DNA of 64,000 nucleotides. Source: Riptortus pedestris. Lineage: Eukaryota; Arthropoda; Insecta; Hemiptera; Alydidae. The stretch lies in the NCBI GenBank assembly GCA_019009955.1, contig CM032233.1, positions 69,472,501-69,536,500 of the forward strand, written 5' to 3'. Under the pieces are notes generated by a model. It ran no database searches. It had not been told where the DNA came from and saw only the letters and a list, made by a program, of their open reading frames with translations. Positions 24,237 through 36,727 of the stretch are shown here, in pieces. The position numbers and the translations under genes were made by a program. The first letter of the stretch is position 1, and the number at the start of each line of letters is the position of its first letter.

Positions 24237-24756
24237 GGTTTGATCCGGCCAGCGAGACATTTCGAAAAACCTAATTAAACAAAAATATTACACTGCTTAC
24301 TCCAAATGAGGAAGACGAGGAGAGATTTGTGCGTTTGGCAGTACTATAAATGCGAATAATTCTTTTCAATGCTGAAAGTTAATAAATCAAAACAACGTAC
24401 AAGCCTGACTGACGATAATTTGAAAAATTCTTTACGCATTTGTATCAGTGGAATTAATTCACACATTGATAGATTAGTTCCCCAAATTCCAGCTCATTGA
24501 TTTCGGTGTCGCTATTTAACTTTCGTTGCTTGTAATAATTCCAAATTTTACAATATAATTATAATGTTGAACCTATTTTTTTCATTTTATTTTAATAAAT
24601 TGTATTATAACTACATTGTCCTATAATTTCATGACTGATATCTATTGTTAAAAATTATGAACACTACTTTAAAATGCACTATTTTTAAAAGCGGGCCGCA
24701 AACGTTTTTGCACACTAAAATTTGGCCCGCAACATGTCAAAGGTTGACCATACCTG
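24237..24756 (+). mobile_element. hAT transposon 3' part
   Basis: Contains a transposase C-terminus (24363-24500) and ends at 24756 in aaaggttgaccatacctg, whose reverse complement starts CAGGTATGGTCAACC, a normal hAT terminus. Internal gcgggccgcaaac and tttggcccgcaac words are typical of this hAT group. The left end was not found; the boundary is taken just after the LINE frame. Confidence 0.65.
24363..24500 (+). pseudogene. hAT transposase C-terminal fragment
   Basis: Forty-five codons plus stop: FSMLKVNKSKQRTSLTDDNL followed by KNSLRICISGINSHIDRL and VPQIPAH. The F.M.K....RT.LTD..L..SLR...S pattern is the extreme C-terminal part of the hAT dimerisation region, in the branch that includes vertebrate ZBED5 and SCAND3-like proteins. 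The catalytic region is absent, so it is non-functional. A second, different hAT relic with the same end is at 50118. Confidence 0.7.
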
Positions 24757-24895
24757 CTCTAAAGGATGATGTACACCTCATTAATATAATCTTCACATTC
24801 TTAAAAACATGAGATGTTCATTGGTTAATATAACATGTTTTAACCGTTTTTCCAATGAACCACATGAATAGAGGCAGTATATCAATAAATAATAA

Positions 24896-25706
24896 AAGTC
24901 CGTCACGCAGGGGCTGCGTAAACTAAGCAGATTTCCCTCGTGAAGTTTAGTAATAGATAAATATACATACTGCTAACACAACACCGTGAATAAATACAAA
25001 CGGAAATAAGAAATGTTGCATCCAATTTCAATAACCTGCCGACAGGAAGCGTTAGGTTAGAAATGTAAACAAACGGGTCTGCCCGCTTCATACCGGAAAG
25101 AAAAACAATTACTGAAATATATCAGAATATAACACATTAATTTTATTGAGAACTATTTACTATATCTAGTGCTGTAATTAATAATGAGTCAGAATAATTG
25201 TTATCTTAATCAATAAAATTTTAGTAGTCCAAAACTTTAAGATGGGGGGAGGGGAGTCACCTGGACATATTTGCATGTTTCTCGTATAATAAAGGTCTCT
25301 TGAATACAATTTTTGGTATTTAAACTTCCAATGATGTTTACGTAACATGAGTAGAAGTGGCGGTTTGCTGAAAACTGAAAAATGCAAATATCTCGGTTAA
25401 TATTCAAGATGAAGAATAAACGTATATAACAATATTTATAGTAAATTTAATTTGCAATAAGATTGGTTATATACAATTTTTCGATCCGATGAATAATAAC
25501 GGAGATATTTCGAATTTTCGAAAATCCCCCCTCTAAACCCCCCCCCTCCCTCTGGTCCGATTTCAGCCATTAACGAACTTGATCTGTCTTTTTACATAAA
25601 ACAGTTAAATATCGAGTTTCGTAACGATCAAACAAAAATTGCGACCGCTAGAGCGTTAACAGACACACTGTATAGTATGTATATATATATATATATTGCT
25701 ATATAG

Positions 25707-25739
<33 letters not shown>

Positions 25740-25866
25740 AAATTTTGAACGGACCTCATTTTCGTCATCTCCTGGGTAGGATCGATGGACATTTGAAGAA
25801 ATTTTTCGAAACTCGCGTCATGAGTACGACCTCAATAGCTGATTTCCCTTAAGGGAAATCTGCTAA
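24896..25866 (+). mobile_element. HINE, long subfamily, complete ends
   Basis: Starts aagtccgtcacgcagg; long-subfamily 5' segment; body with ctaaacccccccctccctc; broken (TA)n around 25675-25738 with a tagatata interruption; block; perfect hairpin and TGCTAA at 25866. The next copy begins at the following base. Confidence 0.95.
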
Positions 25867-26699
25867 AAGTCCGTCACGCAGTGACTGCATAAACTAAGCA
25901 GATTTTCCACGTGCTGGTATGACACACTAGTGATATCTAACCACATATTCTGACTGAAAACCAGAGTACGATTTACTCGCTTAATATTTGTGTTGCGAAA
26001 TAATATATAAAACAGCAATTGTAGAGCATCAATATTTTAACAAGATTGATTCTATAAAATTTTTCGACTCGACACATAATAACGGAGATGTTATGAATTT
26101 TCGTATTCCCCCCCCCCCTCTAAACCCCACTTATTTTTGGTGTGATTTCTGCGAACAACAGATATGATCTATAGTGTCGACTGAAACAGTTTAATGTCGA
26201 GTATGATATAGATCAAAATAAAAATTTTCGAGACAAGAAGGTAAAAACCTAATTGATGACGCCATCGTACAACGAATTCGTATGTATCTCCTGTAATAAG
26301 GGTCCCATGAAAAAAATATTTAGTATTTAAGCTTAGAATAAAGAGGTTCATGTTATAACAGCTTAGTGGTAATATGAGATGACTATGAGTGGAGGGGGGG
26401 GGGTTACTAAGGGCTGAAAACTAAAAATTCATATCTCAGTTAATACTCATATTAGAGAAAATATGTACATAACAACTACATAAAATGTATAGGAAATTAA
26501 ATTTACAATAAGATTCGTTCTATACAATATTTCGATCCGACGTATAATAACTGAGATATTTCGAATTTAAAACTTTCTCCCTCTTTAAACCCCCCTCCCG
26601 CTGGTCCGATTTCAGCCTTCAGCCGTCAATGAACTAGATCTTTCTTTTAACAATAAAACGATTATATATCGAGTTTGGTAACGATAACACAAAAATATC
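25867..26699 (+). mobile_element. HINE, tandem partner, 3' end missing
   Basis: Begins aagtccgtcacgcagtgac directly at the previous copy's TGCTAA. Two 5' modules appear (gctggtatgacacacta, then ggtttactaagggctgaaa-like), and two body halves follow each other, giving a longer internal part. It stops at gtttggtaacgataacaca, before any TA tract. Confidence 0.85.
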
Positions 26700-28096
26700 A
26701 TCGGGTTCGACCTTCTCCACACTATATGGATCAAAACATGATGTTTGATAGGTCTCATACTTATGTAAGAAAAATAGTTAAGTCCTTTTCAGGGAAATTG
26801 TACACTCAACGAGAGCCTTTTGTTGTTGGTGCAGCGACACAAGCTATTACATTACATATGGGAACAAAACTATGATCTTCCTTCGAAGGCCAATAAAAAG
26901 GTGGTGCAGGACCATGTGGGTGTAAGAATTTAACTTTAATATCACCTTCATCTTCGTGTTTTGACAAAACTTTTTTTTAAATTATGCGTTAATGTGCAAA
27001 CTAAAAGACTATGAAAGAAAAATAGCTGATTTTTGTTATGTTTGTTTAATGCATTTATATGCTGTAACTAATTCAAAATTAAAACCAGTTTCTATAAAGT
27101 ATTAATTCTATTTATGTTTGAAAGCTGAAAAATAATTATTAGTACTTATACAGTGTGCAGAGTTTTAGTCATTAGTTAATGATACTCTGCATGCCCATTG
27201 AAATGTTTCTCGTGGAAAATATACTAAGATGGCGCCAAGCAATTCTGATAACAAAGAACGTCATAAGTGAATTTATCACTGTAGTTACGAGAAAATTAAA
27301 CTCTTTCATAGGCCGAGAGGAGAAGCTGTAGGCGGAAATAACCTACTTGTTTTGAATCATTAATCCTGGCTCTATCCATCCGTCCTCTACGGCATTCATA
27401 AATATCTAGAGGTGGAGCCTACAGTAAATACTCATAATAAATATTGTGGCTGCCAATGGTTTTCACACAGTGTCCGGTAATTTATAAATATTTATCTGAC
27501 AGCACAGACGAATGGCTCACGAATAATTGTGCATAAATCATACATTACTTTAGAGTATGTATGCTCACATTATATATCATGTCAAACATTAAAAACATTC
27601 ATATTTAAACGGCTCGCATACTATCCCATAACATGCCTACTCACAACCCTATTTGATTAATGAGATTTTAAAGCTATTTCCACAAAATGGAAAATAGGCG
27701 ATAAAATATGCTTCATTTGAACGGAAGCAATTTATTCAAATAAAATTGAATCTCAGACTCTGAAATTTCTTTATTTGAATCGTGTATCGGTGTTAGCAGA
27801 TTCCAATTAAGGATGTGCATGTATAGTATATGAAAAATATTGTTTATTTTTATTACGAAAATTTTGTTATTTTTTCCAGTTAAATTAATTATTCACTAAC
27901 CCCGGTTACGAACTTGTGGGCAATAAATTAAAAACAAAAATCTGCTTATGACTTACGAATCAAAAATATTGGTGTTTTCAAGCCAACGAAATTACCTGAA
28001 ACATAAATTAAGTTGGTCACTGATATAGTTCAAACAAATATTATTAAGTATAAGTAATACATTATGAATACATTGCACACTCAAGGGATATAAATT
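26700..28096. other. Longest unique-looking stretch
   Basis: About 1.4 kb without HINE sequence. A 66-codon frame at 26675-26875 begins in the HINE remnant and shows no recognisable domain. No gene is called. Confidence 0.45.
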
Positions 28097-28662
28097 AAGT
28101 CCATCACGCAGGGGCTGCATAACTATGCAGATTTCCCACTAGCGTCACGTATTTGTATTAATCTCAAAAAGTAAAAGTTCAATGAGAGTAATATTTAGTA
28201 TTTAGGCTTCAAATAAAGTGGATCATTATATAGCAGCTTATTGTTAATATGACATGAGTAGGAGTGGTGGTTTACTGATGGCCGAAAACTGAAATATGGA
28301 AGTATCTCGGTTAATATTCGGTCTACATGACAACATTTATAGCCAATAATAAGATTGATTTTTTTTTTCGATCCGGCGTATAATAACGAAGATATTTCGA
28401 ATTTTCATTCCCTCTAAACGCCCCCCCCTTCCCCAGGTCCAATTTTGGCCGTTAACGAACTCGATCCTTCTTTTTACATACAATGCTTATATACCGAGTT
28501 TGGAAACGATAAGACAAACACTGCGACCGCTAAAACAACGAATATATATATAATTTTGAACGGACCTCATTTTCGTCATCTACTTTTGAAGAAAGTATTC
28601 GAAAATCGCGCCGAAAATCTCCATAGCAGGGGGGGGGGGTTAAGGGAAAGCTAAAAATGGAA
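28097..28662 (+). mobile_element. HINE with degraded 3' side
   Basis: Starts aagtccatcacgcagg, body 28250-28535, about five TA dinucleotides (28544-28553), then a shortened 3' block lacking the hairpin and broken by a G run (28629-28639). Confidence 0.85.
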
Positions 28663-28794
28663 AATTGTAAGTTAAGATATGATTCCAGCTATATTCTCAT
28701 ACAGTTCAAGTTATTTTTAAAACAATTCCACAATATATTAACGGAGATATTTACATTTTTTCGGTATCTGTGGTATTAATTATGTTGGTATTAG

Positions 28795-29194
28795 TGGTAT
28801 TATGTAAAATGAAAGATTAAATTCGTTAATGGCTGAAATCGGACCAGAGGGAGGGAGGGTTTAGAGGGGGAGAATTTCGAAAATTCTTAATATCTCCGTT
28901 ATTATGCGTCGGATCGAAAAATTAAATAGAACCAAATTATTATTGCAAATTTAATGTTCTATGAATGTTGTTATGTACATTGTTTCACTATCTTGATTAT
29001 TAAGTGAGATATTTGCATTTTTCAGTTTTCGGCCTTCAGTAAACCCCCACTCCTACTCATCTCATATTAACAATATTCCAAGCTTAAATACCAATTATTG
29101 TTCTCATTGAACTTTTAATTTTTGAGTTAAATACAAAAACGTGACGCAAGTGGGAAATCTGCTTAGTTAACGCAGCCCCTGCGTGACGGACATT
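28795..29194 (-). mobile_element. HINE 5' half
   Basis: Starts within the body (taaaatgaaagattaaattc), keeps gggtttagagggggag, the aatatctccgttattatgc block and a clean 5' end cagcccctgcgtgacggac. No TA tract or hairpin. Confidence 0.85.
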
Positions 29195-29631
29195 TTTTTT
29201 TCAATATAACAGTTGCATTTACAAGTATTTGTGTCCGAAAGATTGAATCTTGTCAACAGCTTGTATGTCAGTGTCCAGTTAGTAATTGTCTTGGGGAGAA
29301 TGTATGTTTGGATGGATAAATTAATACTCCCTTCTCATAGTAGAGATTTTAACACCATTAGGGTAAATTTATTTTAAATTGCCTCTTCATAAAGGAACTC
29401 TTTGCGTGGATATCCACTATTTCATTACCACCCATAACTCCTGCATGTGCCTTGATCGACTTAAAGTGAATGGAATTGATTTTTTACGTTATTTAGTTGA
29501 CGCAGAAGCATTTGACTGTCTGTGTGTAGAAGGATGTAATGTGTTTGCTTCAAGGCCTATAAGACTGGCTTCATACAGTCATCATTCTATAATGATGATT
29601 TATTTGAATCACATATGCTATTACAGTTAGT
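29195..29631. other. Non-coding stretch
   Basis: Holds an 83-codon frame (29379-29630) with no recognisable domain and no splice context I can defend. Not called as a gene. Confidence 0.4.
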
Positions 29632-30420
29632 ACTAGCTCAGATACCCGGCTTCGCCCGGGAATTCATTTGAGGCTGAATGGTGATGGTATTTTTTAGAAG
29701 GCTTTACATTGCACAATATTTTGACATTTACCCGTCCCAGTGTTTAGGATTGATACCCATCTTTGCCGTGGATTTGCTAATAATAGAATTATTTGTTCGA
29801 TAAGGCTTCACAGTCTTCGATATTTTTATATTTCCCGTCTCTTATACATGTAAATATGGTGAATTTTTATTTCAGGCCTCCCTTTTAACCCCCCTCCCGT
29901 TCGAACCTAAAAATTTTAATATAACTTATAATCATGGAAGAATTAATGCTAATTGACATACCGAGTTTTGTTAAGTTCGGTTCAGCCGTTAGTGCCCGCT
30001 AAAGTTTTAACGTATAACTCATTTATACTTAGGTATACGACAAAAGTGTATATAACAAAAGTTACTCTAAATAATAAAATAAATAACTTTTGTTATGTGC
30101 ACATTTGCCGAAAAACCAATAGGAAACGAAATATCGCTATTTTTAATTTCAGGCCTCCCTTATAACCCCCACTCCTGTTTGTCTTAGAGAATAATAATAT
30201 AGCCTAAAGTCTAAGTTGGGCTAGTAGTAATATACATACAAGTTTCATAAAATTCGGTTCAGCCGTTTATGCGTGAAAAGGTAACAAACAAACAAACAAA
30301 CATACACGAAAGAAACAAAATGCAGTTTTGGTGTCTATGACATGTGAAACGAAAAGTTATCGTGAAATTTCGCGAAAAAAATCAATGTACAGACAGAGGT
30401 TACAATTTTATATATATATA
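29632..30420 (+). repeat. Composite repeat, CCCGG head, two units
   Basis: Same start (CTAGCTCAGATACCCGGCTT) and same end (gaggttacaatttta) as 1199, but only two unit landmarks (ggcctccc at 29875 and 30152, 277 apart). Its left flank is not TA-rich, so this copy shows the true head boundary. A short TA tract follows it. Confidence 0.75.
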
Positions 30421-30929
30421 TAGATATAGATTAATGACGGGTGGACGGCTCCCGAAATCTTACTACGGTTTGGTGTGAAAAGTTTCAATGGAATGATTTG
30501 AACTATTTCATTCTACACTCCCAATAAGACAGATATATGCACAATAAAGTTCAGATCGGGGAGTGAGAAAAAGATCTCACTCTAGCCATTCAGGAACAAT
30601 GGGATTTAAAGCAATTCTCCCCCAGGGCAGTAGATTTGCGTACTTCTTGTTTAATCTGTTCCAAACAATGCATCCTCCTTTCTAACGCCGCACGTTGCCA
30701 CAATGGGATGCACTTGTCTTCATTAAGCAGGCTGCGTTCCAATTCTCTTCTTAATGAAAGGGATGTGGAAAGATTTTCACTATGCACAGTAGTTACGAAA
30801 GCCGTATAATGAAAATATGCACGACATGAATCCACAATATCAGTTACTTACATTACTTGAAGGTTTAGGAGGGTTACGTAACTTACAAGCATCTCACATG
30901 ATGCAAGAAATTCAGAATAATAACATGAA
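30421..30929. other. Unique stretch, higher GC, possible exon inside
   Basis: No repeat similarity was seen to the rest of the window. It contains the exon-like frame 30590-30844. Confidence 0.5.
30590..30844 (-). CDS. Possible host exon, function unknown
   Basis: I do not recognise this protein. The frame reads TDIVDSCRAYFHYTAFVTTV, then a charged helix LRRELERSLLNEDKCIPLWQ, then RRMHCLEQIKQEVRKSTALG, ending in a TAA stop after KSHCS. The mixed composition and predicted amphipathic helices look protein-like, and the GC content is higher than in neighbouring DNA. Against this, the upstream side has a stop at 30848-30850 and no good pyrimidine tract before a possible acceptor, and the left neighbour is a repeat. 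It could be a last exon, a retrocopy fragment or chance. There is no ATG in frame at the left edge, so a start cannot be assigned. Confidence 0.25.
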   Translation of the reverse strand, partial: TDIVDSCRAYFHYTAFVTTVHSENLSTSLSLRRELERSLLNEDKCIPLWQRAALERRMHCLEQIKQEVRKSTALGENCFKSHCS

Positions 30930-31424
30930 GCGGTTCGCTAACTAAGCAGATATCCCACGTGCGTCACGTATTTGCACTTATCTCAAACGTAAAAGTTCAA
31001 TGAGAACATAATTTAGTATTTGAGCTTTAAATAAAGTACTTCATAATACTACTACTACTTTAAATAAAGTACTTCATAATAATAGCTTACTGTTAATATG
31101 ACATGCGTAGGAGTAGGGGTTTACTGAAGGCCAAAAACTAAAAAAAAATGCAAATATCTCGGTTAATAATCAATCAATAGTGAATCAACGTACATAAAAA
31201 CATTTAAAGAAAATTAAATTTGCATTAAGATTGGTTCTAGACAATATTTCGATCTGACTCATAATAACGGAGATATTAAGATTTTTCGAAATTCCCCCAT
31301 CTAAACCCTCCCACTGCTCGGATTTTAGCCGTTAACGAACTTGATCTTCATTTTTACATGAAACGTTTAAATATCGCCCTTGGTAACGATCAAACGAAAA
31401 TTGCGCCCGCTAGAGCGATAACAG

Positions 31425-31492
<68 letters not shown>

Positions 31493-31855
31493 TGCTCAAA
31501 AAATGAAATGAAAAATGAATATGGATATTGGTTATTTTTTTCTTATCCTATTAATTTTAATTAAATCGACCTTAATTAAATAACTTTTTTATGGGGGAAA
31601 AAGACAATAATTTCTATTAAATATTAATGATATTTATAATTTAAAAAAAAAATATGCTAGGCCCCATAAATACCACAAAACCTACCAACCTACCAATATC
31701 CCTATTCATTTTTGAGCAGTTTATATATATATATATATACACAAATACATACAGTTTTGAAGGGACCTCATTTTCGTCCTCTCTTAGGTTAGATCGATGG
31801 ACATTTGAGGATTTTTTTTTTCAGTAGCTAATTTCACTTAGGGGAAATCTGCTAG
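30930..31855 (+). mobile_element. HINE with nested MITE, ends CTAG
   Basis: 5' end degraded (ttcgctaactaagcagata). The body carries a small duplication (ctttaaataaagtacttcataat, twice, 31024-31081). (TA)n 31430-31490, MITE 31491-31720, TA again, 3' block, and hairpin ending TGCTAG instead of TGCTAA. Both fit the CTRR end of rolling-circle elements. Confidence 0.85.
31491..31720. mobile_element. Tc1/mariner-type MITE, 230 bp
   Basis: Inverted termini actgctcaaaaaatgaa and ttcatttttgagcagt, with inner gatattggtta / taccaatatc also inverted. It lies between TA repeats, so a TA target duplication is likely but cannot be proven. No coding sequence. Confidence 0.7.
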
Positions 31856-32260
31856 AACTTCTGTCAAGCAGGAGCTGCGTAAATTAAGCAGATTTCCCTA
31901 GGTTACCTACGTCCCTGGCACCATCTATTCTCAACATTTTCTGCAATAAGGAGCTTAAGTGAAGAGAATTTGAAATTTAAACTGTATATGAGGCGTTCAG
32001 ATGCTAAGGATACTCTAAGTGTAAATCGCATTAATAAGAGTGGGCTCTTACTGGGGCTGGAAACTAAAAAATGAAAACATCTAGTGTACAAAGCAACAGT
32101 TTTAAGAAAATTGTATTTTTAATTATATATATTTTGTATTATTATTATATATTATAATTATTAATTATAACGCTCCATGTTTTGATCTTGCTCATAATAA
32201 TGGAGATATTTTGAATTTTTGACTTTATCCCTTCCCTTGTCCGATGAAAACAATGCATCT
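31856..32260 (+). mobile_element. HINE tandem partner, decayed
   Basis: Begins cttctgtcaagcaggagct, only one or two bases after the preceding TGCTAG. It keeps ctgcgtaaattaagcagat and ggagatattttgaattttt and ends near the C-rich patch (ccttcccttgtccgatg). Confidence 0.7.
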
Positions 32261-32299
32261 TATTTAAAGCAGAAATACAACCAATTTGGCGAGTTCATG

Positions 32300-32530
32300 A
32301 TGTCAATTAGTAGTAGTGCGGATTAACTGAGGGATGAAAACTATAAAAATGAAAATATCTCAGCTAATACTAGAGTGAGGGAAATAACTATAGATTAGCA
32401 ATTGTAGGGATCTAAATTTATAATACGGTTTTTAATAGCAGTTTCCGACCCTAATCATAGTAAGGGAGATATTTAGTTTCCTCCGCCACTCCAGGTCTCC
32501 TTGGAAAAATAAATTAGATGTGAGACTAAA
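32300..32530 (+). mobile_element. HINE body fragment, decayed
   Basis: gattaactgagggatgaaa, atgaaaatatctcagctaa and catagtaagggagatattt match the 5' half of the body with many changes. Confidence 0.55.
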
Positions 32531-32588
32531 ACAATTATACCAATGCCAATTCAAACCATTCATACATCAGGTATTATGCTATTTAAAA

Positions 32589-33122
32589 AAAGTCTGTCAC
32601 GCAGAGGCTGTGTAAACTAAGCAGATTTCCCACGTGAAGTTGTACAATAGAGAAATCTCCATACGAGAGCCGAACAGTTACGGCCGAACTAGCTTTTGGC
32701 GGGAAACTCACTCGTACGTTATCGGCCCACATTTAATAAAAATGCAAATACCTCGGTTAGTATTCAAGATTTGCAATAATATTGGTTCTATACAATTTTT
32801 TGATCCGACGTATGGTAACGGAGATATTTCGAATTTTCGAAAATCCCCCCTCTAAACCCCCCCCCTCCCACTGGTCCGATTTCAGCCATTAGCGAACTTG
32901 ATCTGTCTTTTTGCATAAAACGTTTAAATATTGAGTTTGGCAACGATCAAACAAAAATTACGACCGCAAGAGCGTAAACAGACAAATATATATATATAAT
33001 TTGAACGGACCTCATTTTCGTCATCTCCTGGGTAGAATCGATCGACATTTGAAGAAATTTTTCGAAAATCGCGTCATGAGTTCGACCTCAATAGCTGATT
33101 TCCCTGAAGGGAAATCTGCTAA
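32589..33122 (+). mobile_element. HINE, compact full copy (534 bp)
   Basis: Both ends present: aagtctgtcacgcagagg at the start and a hairpin (one base off perfect) with TGCTAA at 33122. It has only about six TA dinucleotides and a short 5' module (gagaaatctccatacgag). Confidence 0.93.
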
Positions 33123-33680
33123 AAATTAAATACTGATAATTTTGAAGTAGGAGCTTTTCAATAAGGTATAACAATATGTGGGCCATAGAACAAACATTTC
33201 CAAGCCCATCTGAATTTAAATCTTCAAGTAAAGGATAAGAGAAATGTCGAGAGAGTATTGGAAATTATCCTCAATGTTAAGGTACAAGTGCATCAATTTT
33301 TTTTTTTTAAATTTACGTCTATTAGTTGTAGAGATCTAAATGTATGAAATACAAAGGATCAAATTATAAAGGAGACGATGGGCCCTGAAAAGAAGAATAT
33401 AAGGAAAACTGTATATGATCAGATAACGTTGTGAATGACAAACAAGTAGAGGAGGTAGAGCTCTCTCAGTAGATATACTTCAGAAGGTCGACGACTTGGC
33501 TTGGGTCTTGTCAACATTGAAAGTAACCACCCTTGGGAAATAAGAAGCAAGGTAACAAGGTCCAAAGCCTTGTTTCTTTGGTCTATGCCGCCAATTCAAG
33601 AACGAGTTATTAATAAGAGGAGTATAACTCCGATTCGCCCATGTATTGCCACGTCTTTGATAGTAAACCGAACCAAACAA
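33123..33680. other. Non-coding stretch
   Basis: Overlapping frames on both strands at 33480-33728 show no recognisable domain. A T run lies at 33299-33308. Confidence 0.4.
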
Positions 33681-34650
33681 ACGTCCGTCACGCAGGGGCT
33701 GCGTAAACTAAGCAGATTTCCCACGTGAAGGTTAACAATAGATAATGCTACATACTGCTAACACAACACCACCTTGAATATTAAGTAAATAAATGCAAAC
33801 GGCAATAAGAAATCTTTCAGCCAATTTTAATAACCTCCCCACAGGGAGCGTCTGAAACGCAAACAAACAGGTCTGCCAACCTCTCACTGGAACGAAAAAC
33901 CATTACTGAAATGCGTCAGAATATAACATATTAGTTCTACTGAAAACTATTTACTATAACTAGTAATGTAATATATAAAGAATCAAAATAATTTTTACCT
34001 CAATCAATCAAATTTTAGTAGTCCATGACATTAAGACGGGGAGGGGGAATGGTCAACAGAACATATTTACATGTATCTCGTACAATAAAGGTCTCTTCAA
34101 ATCGATATTTGTTTTTTAAGCTTCGAATAACGTAGTTTATTATATAACAGAGTTTTGTTTACATAACACTAGTAGAGGGGGGGGGGGCGGGGTTGCTGAA
34201 GGGTGAAAACTGAAAAATGCAAATATCTCGGCTAATATTCAAGATAGAGAATAAATGTATATAACAATATTTATAACACATTTAATTTGCAATAAGATTG
34301 ATTCTATCCTTAATTTTTCCATTCTACTTATAGTAACGGAGATATTTCGAATGTTCGAAAATAACCCCCCCCCCCTCCCACTCGTCCGATTTCAGCCATT
34401 AACGAACTTTATAAGTCTTTTTGCATAAAACGATTAAATATCGAATTTGGTAACGATCAAACAAAAATTGCGACCGATAGAGCGTTAACAGAGAAATATC
34501 TATCAATAAAAATCAAAAATATATAAAATTTTTAACGGACCCGATTTTTGTTACCTCCTGGGTATGATCGATGGACATTTGGAGAAATTTTTTCGAAAAT
34601 CGCGTCATTAGTACAACCTCAATAGCTGATTTCCATTGAGGGGGCTAAAA
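33681..34650 (+). mobile_element. HINE, long subfamily, TA tract lost
   Basis: Starts acgtccgtcacgcagggg (note C, not A, before GTCC, as at 56052). Long-subfamily 5' segment, body, then tatctatcaataaaaatca where the TA tract should be, block, and a broken hairpin near 34635. Confidence 0.88.
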
Positions 34651-35719
34651 TAAAGCCCAATTCCTGATTTCACCGAAGAGTAAATTCAAAAGAGATTTCC
34701 CGCTATATTTAATGTTAATTAAAATTGTGTTAATGTAGAATTCAAACGACATATGTTCAAATGATGTTATTCACAAATGTGATGGCGGGTAGAGAGTCAA
34801 AGTGAACCTTTCCTATTCTAGTACATCTCGCCATAAAAGTTCACCGGTTAATGTAATCTGAGTTGGTATTCTTGGTTAACGTAATGTTCTACCGGCAATA
34901 TGAGTGCACTACCAGTTTTTGTGTATTCATAAACCAACTTCCAAGAACTTCATCAAGCCCAAGGCTTGTCCACATACGGAGGACACATTCTTCTTGGAGC
35001 CCTGCAGTGAAATATTGATATTTCATTACTGGTTCCTGTTTACCTATCTTCCTCGCCAAGACTCTGAGTGTTGTATTCATATTCATTCATTTATTCGTAC
35101 TCCTTAGTAGCAAGGGTCCAACTGGGAGTAACTCCTAAAACTGTTTATTAATGAGAACGAATGATTAGCTTCACTTTGCTTAATTAACCGACTCCCTCAA
35201 CAGCTCAGTGAGTCACAGGCGGTTCATAGAATCGGTTCTCGCTAAACACTATCATTTTTTTTACTGTTCTTTTGTGTATTTTTTATATTAATTATTATTG
35301 AGCTAATATTAATTAAATTTAGCTAATTTTTCAACAAAAAAAATCCAAATTCCAGAACGATATTAGAACCTTATTTAAGTTATTGTAAGGAGAAAACATT
35401 TATTTTATTTAATTAATTCAATAATTCAAATATTCATTTTTATACTTAACTAACACTTAGTTTTAACCAAATATTTTCCCTTATAACTCAGTTGAGGTTA
35501 AATTAATTCATTTATTTGTAAGCATATGTCTGTACATATATCATTATTGTTAGTTGTCAAAAGAAGCACAATATAATTTCGTTTTCATCAACAACCCGGA
35601 ATATTTTTTTTTTTATTTTCTTATTTTCTATACACTATGGTGTGATGGATTGGACTGGGAAAGGACCACTTTGACCTTCTACCCACCATCATAATAAATA
35701 AATATTAACGGTAGTTATG
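34651..35719. other. Non-coding stretch, possible retroposon tail
   Basis: No gene is supported; paired antisense frames at 34889-35107 are unremarkable. 35640-35704 ends cacccatcataataaataaata-like and resembles the (TAA/AAATA) 3' tail of a SINE or LINE of another family. Confidence 0.4.
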
Positions 35720-35843
35720 TTAGCAGATTTCCCTTAGGGGAAATCAGCTATTGAGGTCGTACTCATGATGCGATTTTCGAAATTTTTATTCAAATGCCTA
35801 TCGATCCTACCTAGTAGATGACGAAAATGAGGTCCGTTCAAAA

Positions 35844-35883
<40 letters not shown>

Positions 35884-36343
35884 GTCTGTTACCGCTCTAG
35901 CGGTCGCAATTTTTGTCTTATCGTTACCAAACTTGATATATAATCGTTTTATACAAAAAAAAAGGATCAAGTTAGTTAACGGCTGAAATCGAAACAGGGA
36001 AAGGGGGGGGGGTTAGAAAAGGAGAATTTCGAAAATTCTTAATATCTCCGTTATTATACTTATTGCAAATGTAATGTTCTATAAATGTTGTTATGTACAT
36101 GTTTCTATATCTTGATTATTAACTGAGATATTTGCATTTTTTAAGTTTTCGGTCTTCAGTAAAGCCCCACTCCTACTCATCTCATACTAACAATATTCTA
36201 TTATGTTATGAAGTACTTTATTTGAAGCTTAAATACCAAATATTGTTCTCATTGAACTTTTTAGTTTTGAGATAAATGCAAATAGGTGGCGCATGCGGGA
36301 AATCTGCTTAGTTAACGCAGCCCCTGCGTGGCGGACGTTTTTG
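35720..36343 (-). mobile_element. HINE, full ends
   Basis: Hairpin with one-base asymmetry (tttcccttaggggaaatc), TA tract 35847-35880, body, and 5' end cagcccctgcgtggcggac at 36337. Near-complete short-subfamily copy. Confidence 0.92.
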
Positions 36344-36727
36344 GTTTTCGGTAAATAAAGTAATTGTTTTACAATTAAAACCATTCGGCTTGCGATAGAG
36401 AAGCCTGCTATAATATAATTGCTTCGCGAAAAGGACAAATGGCTGGAGGAAAAGACGAGAGAGAAAGAGACTGGTATAGGGCAACAGAGAGAGTTGATCT
36501 TAAGTTTGAGAGAATTCCTTTTGAAGAAGGGAAGTGTATATATAACTCGGCTGAAGCATTTGAGAGAAGCAGTTCCACCCTTCTCGTCGCTGCTTATATG
36601 AAACCCGGCTCGTACTAGTTATTTCTGAGAAGCTCTCAGCCCTCCCTCCGTCGACACATTCATGAAATAAACCCCTTCCTTGTTATTTCTAAGAAGTGTT
36701 TTCATTTACACATATATGGCTTCCTTT
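36344..36727. other. Non-coding stretch
   Basis: Purine-rich in 36420-36530 with a 60-codon frame of low complexity. No gene is called. Confidence 0.4.

Noticed and set aside
26675..26875. 66-codon frame as a gene
   Set aside because: It starts inside a truncated HINE and no family is recognised.
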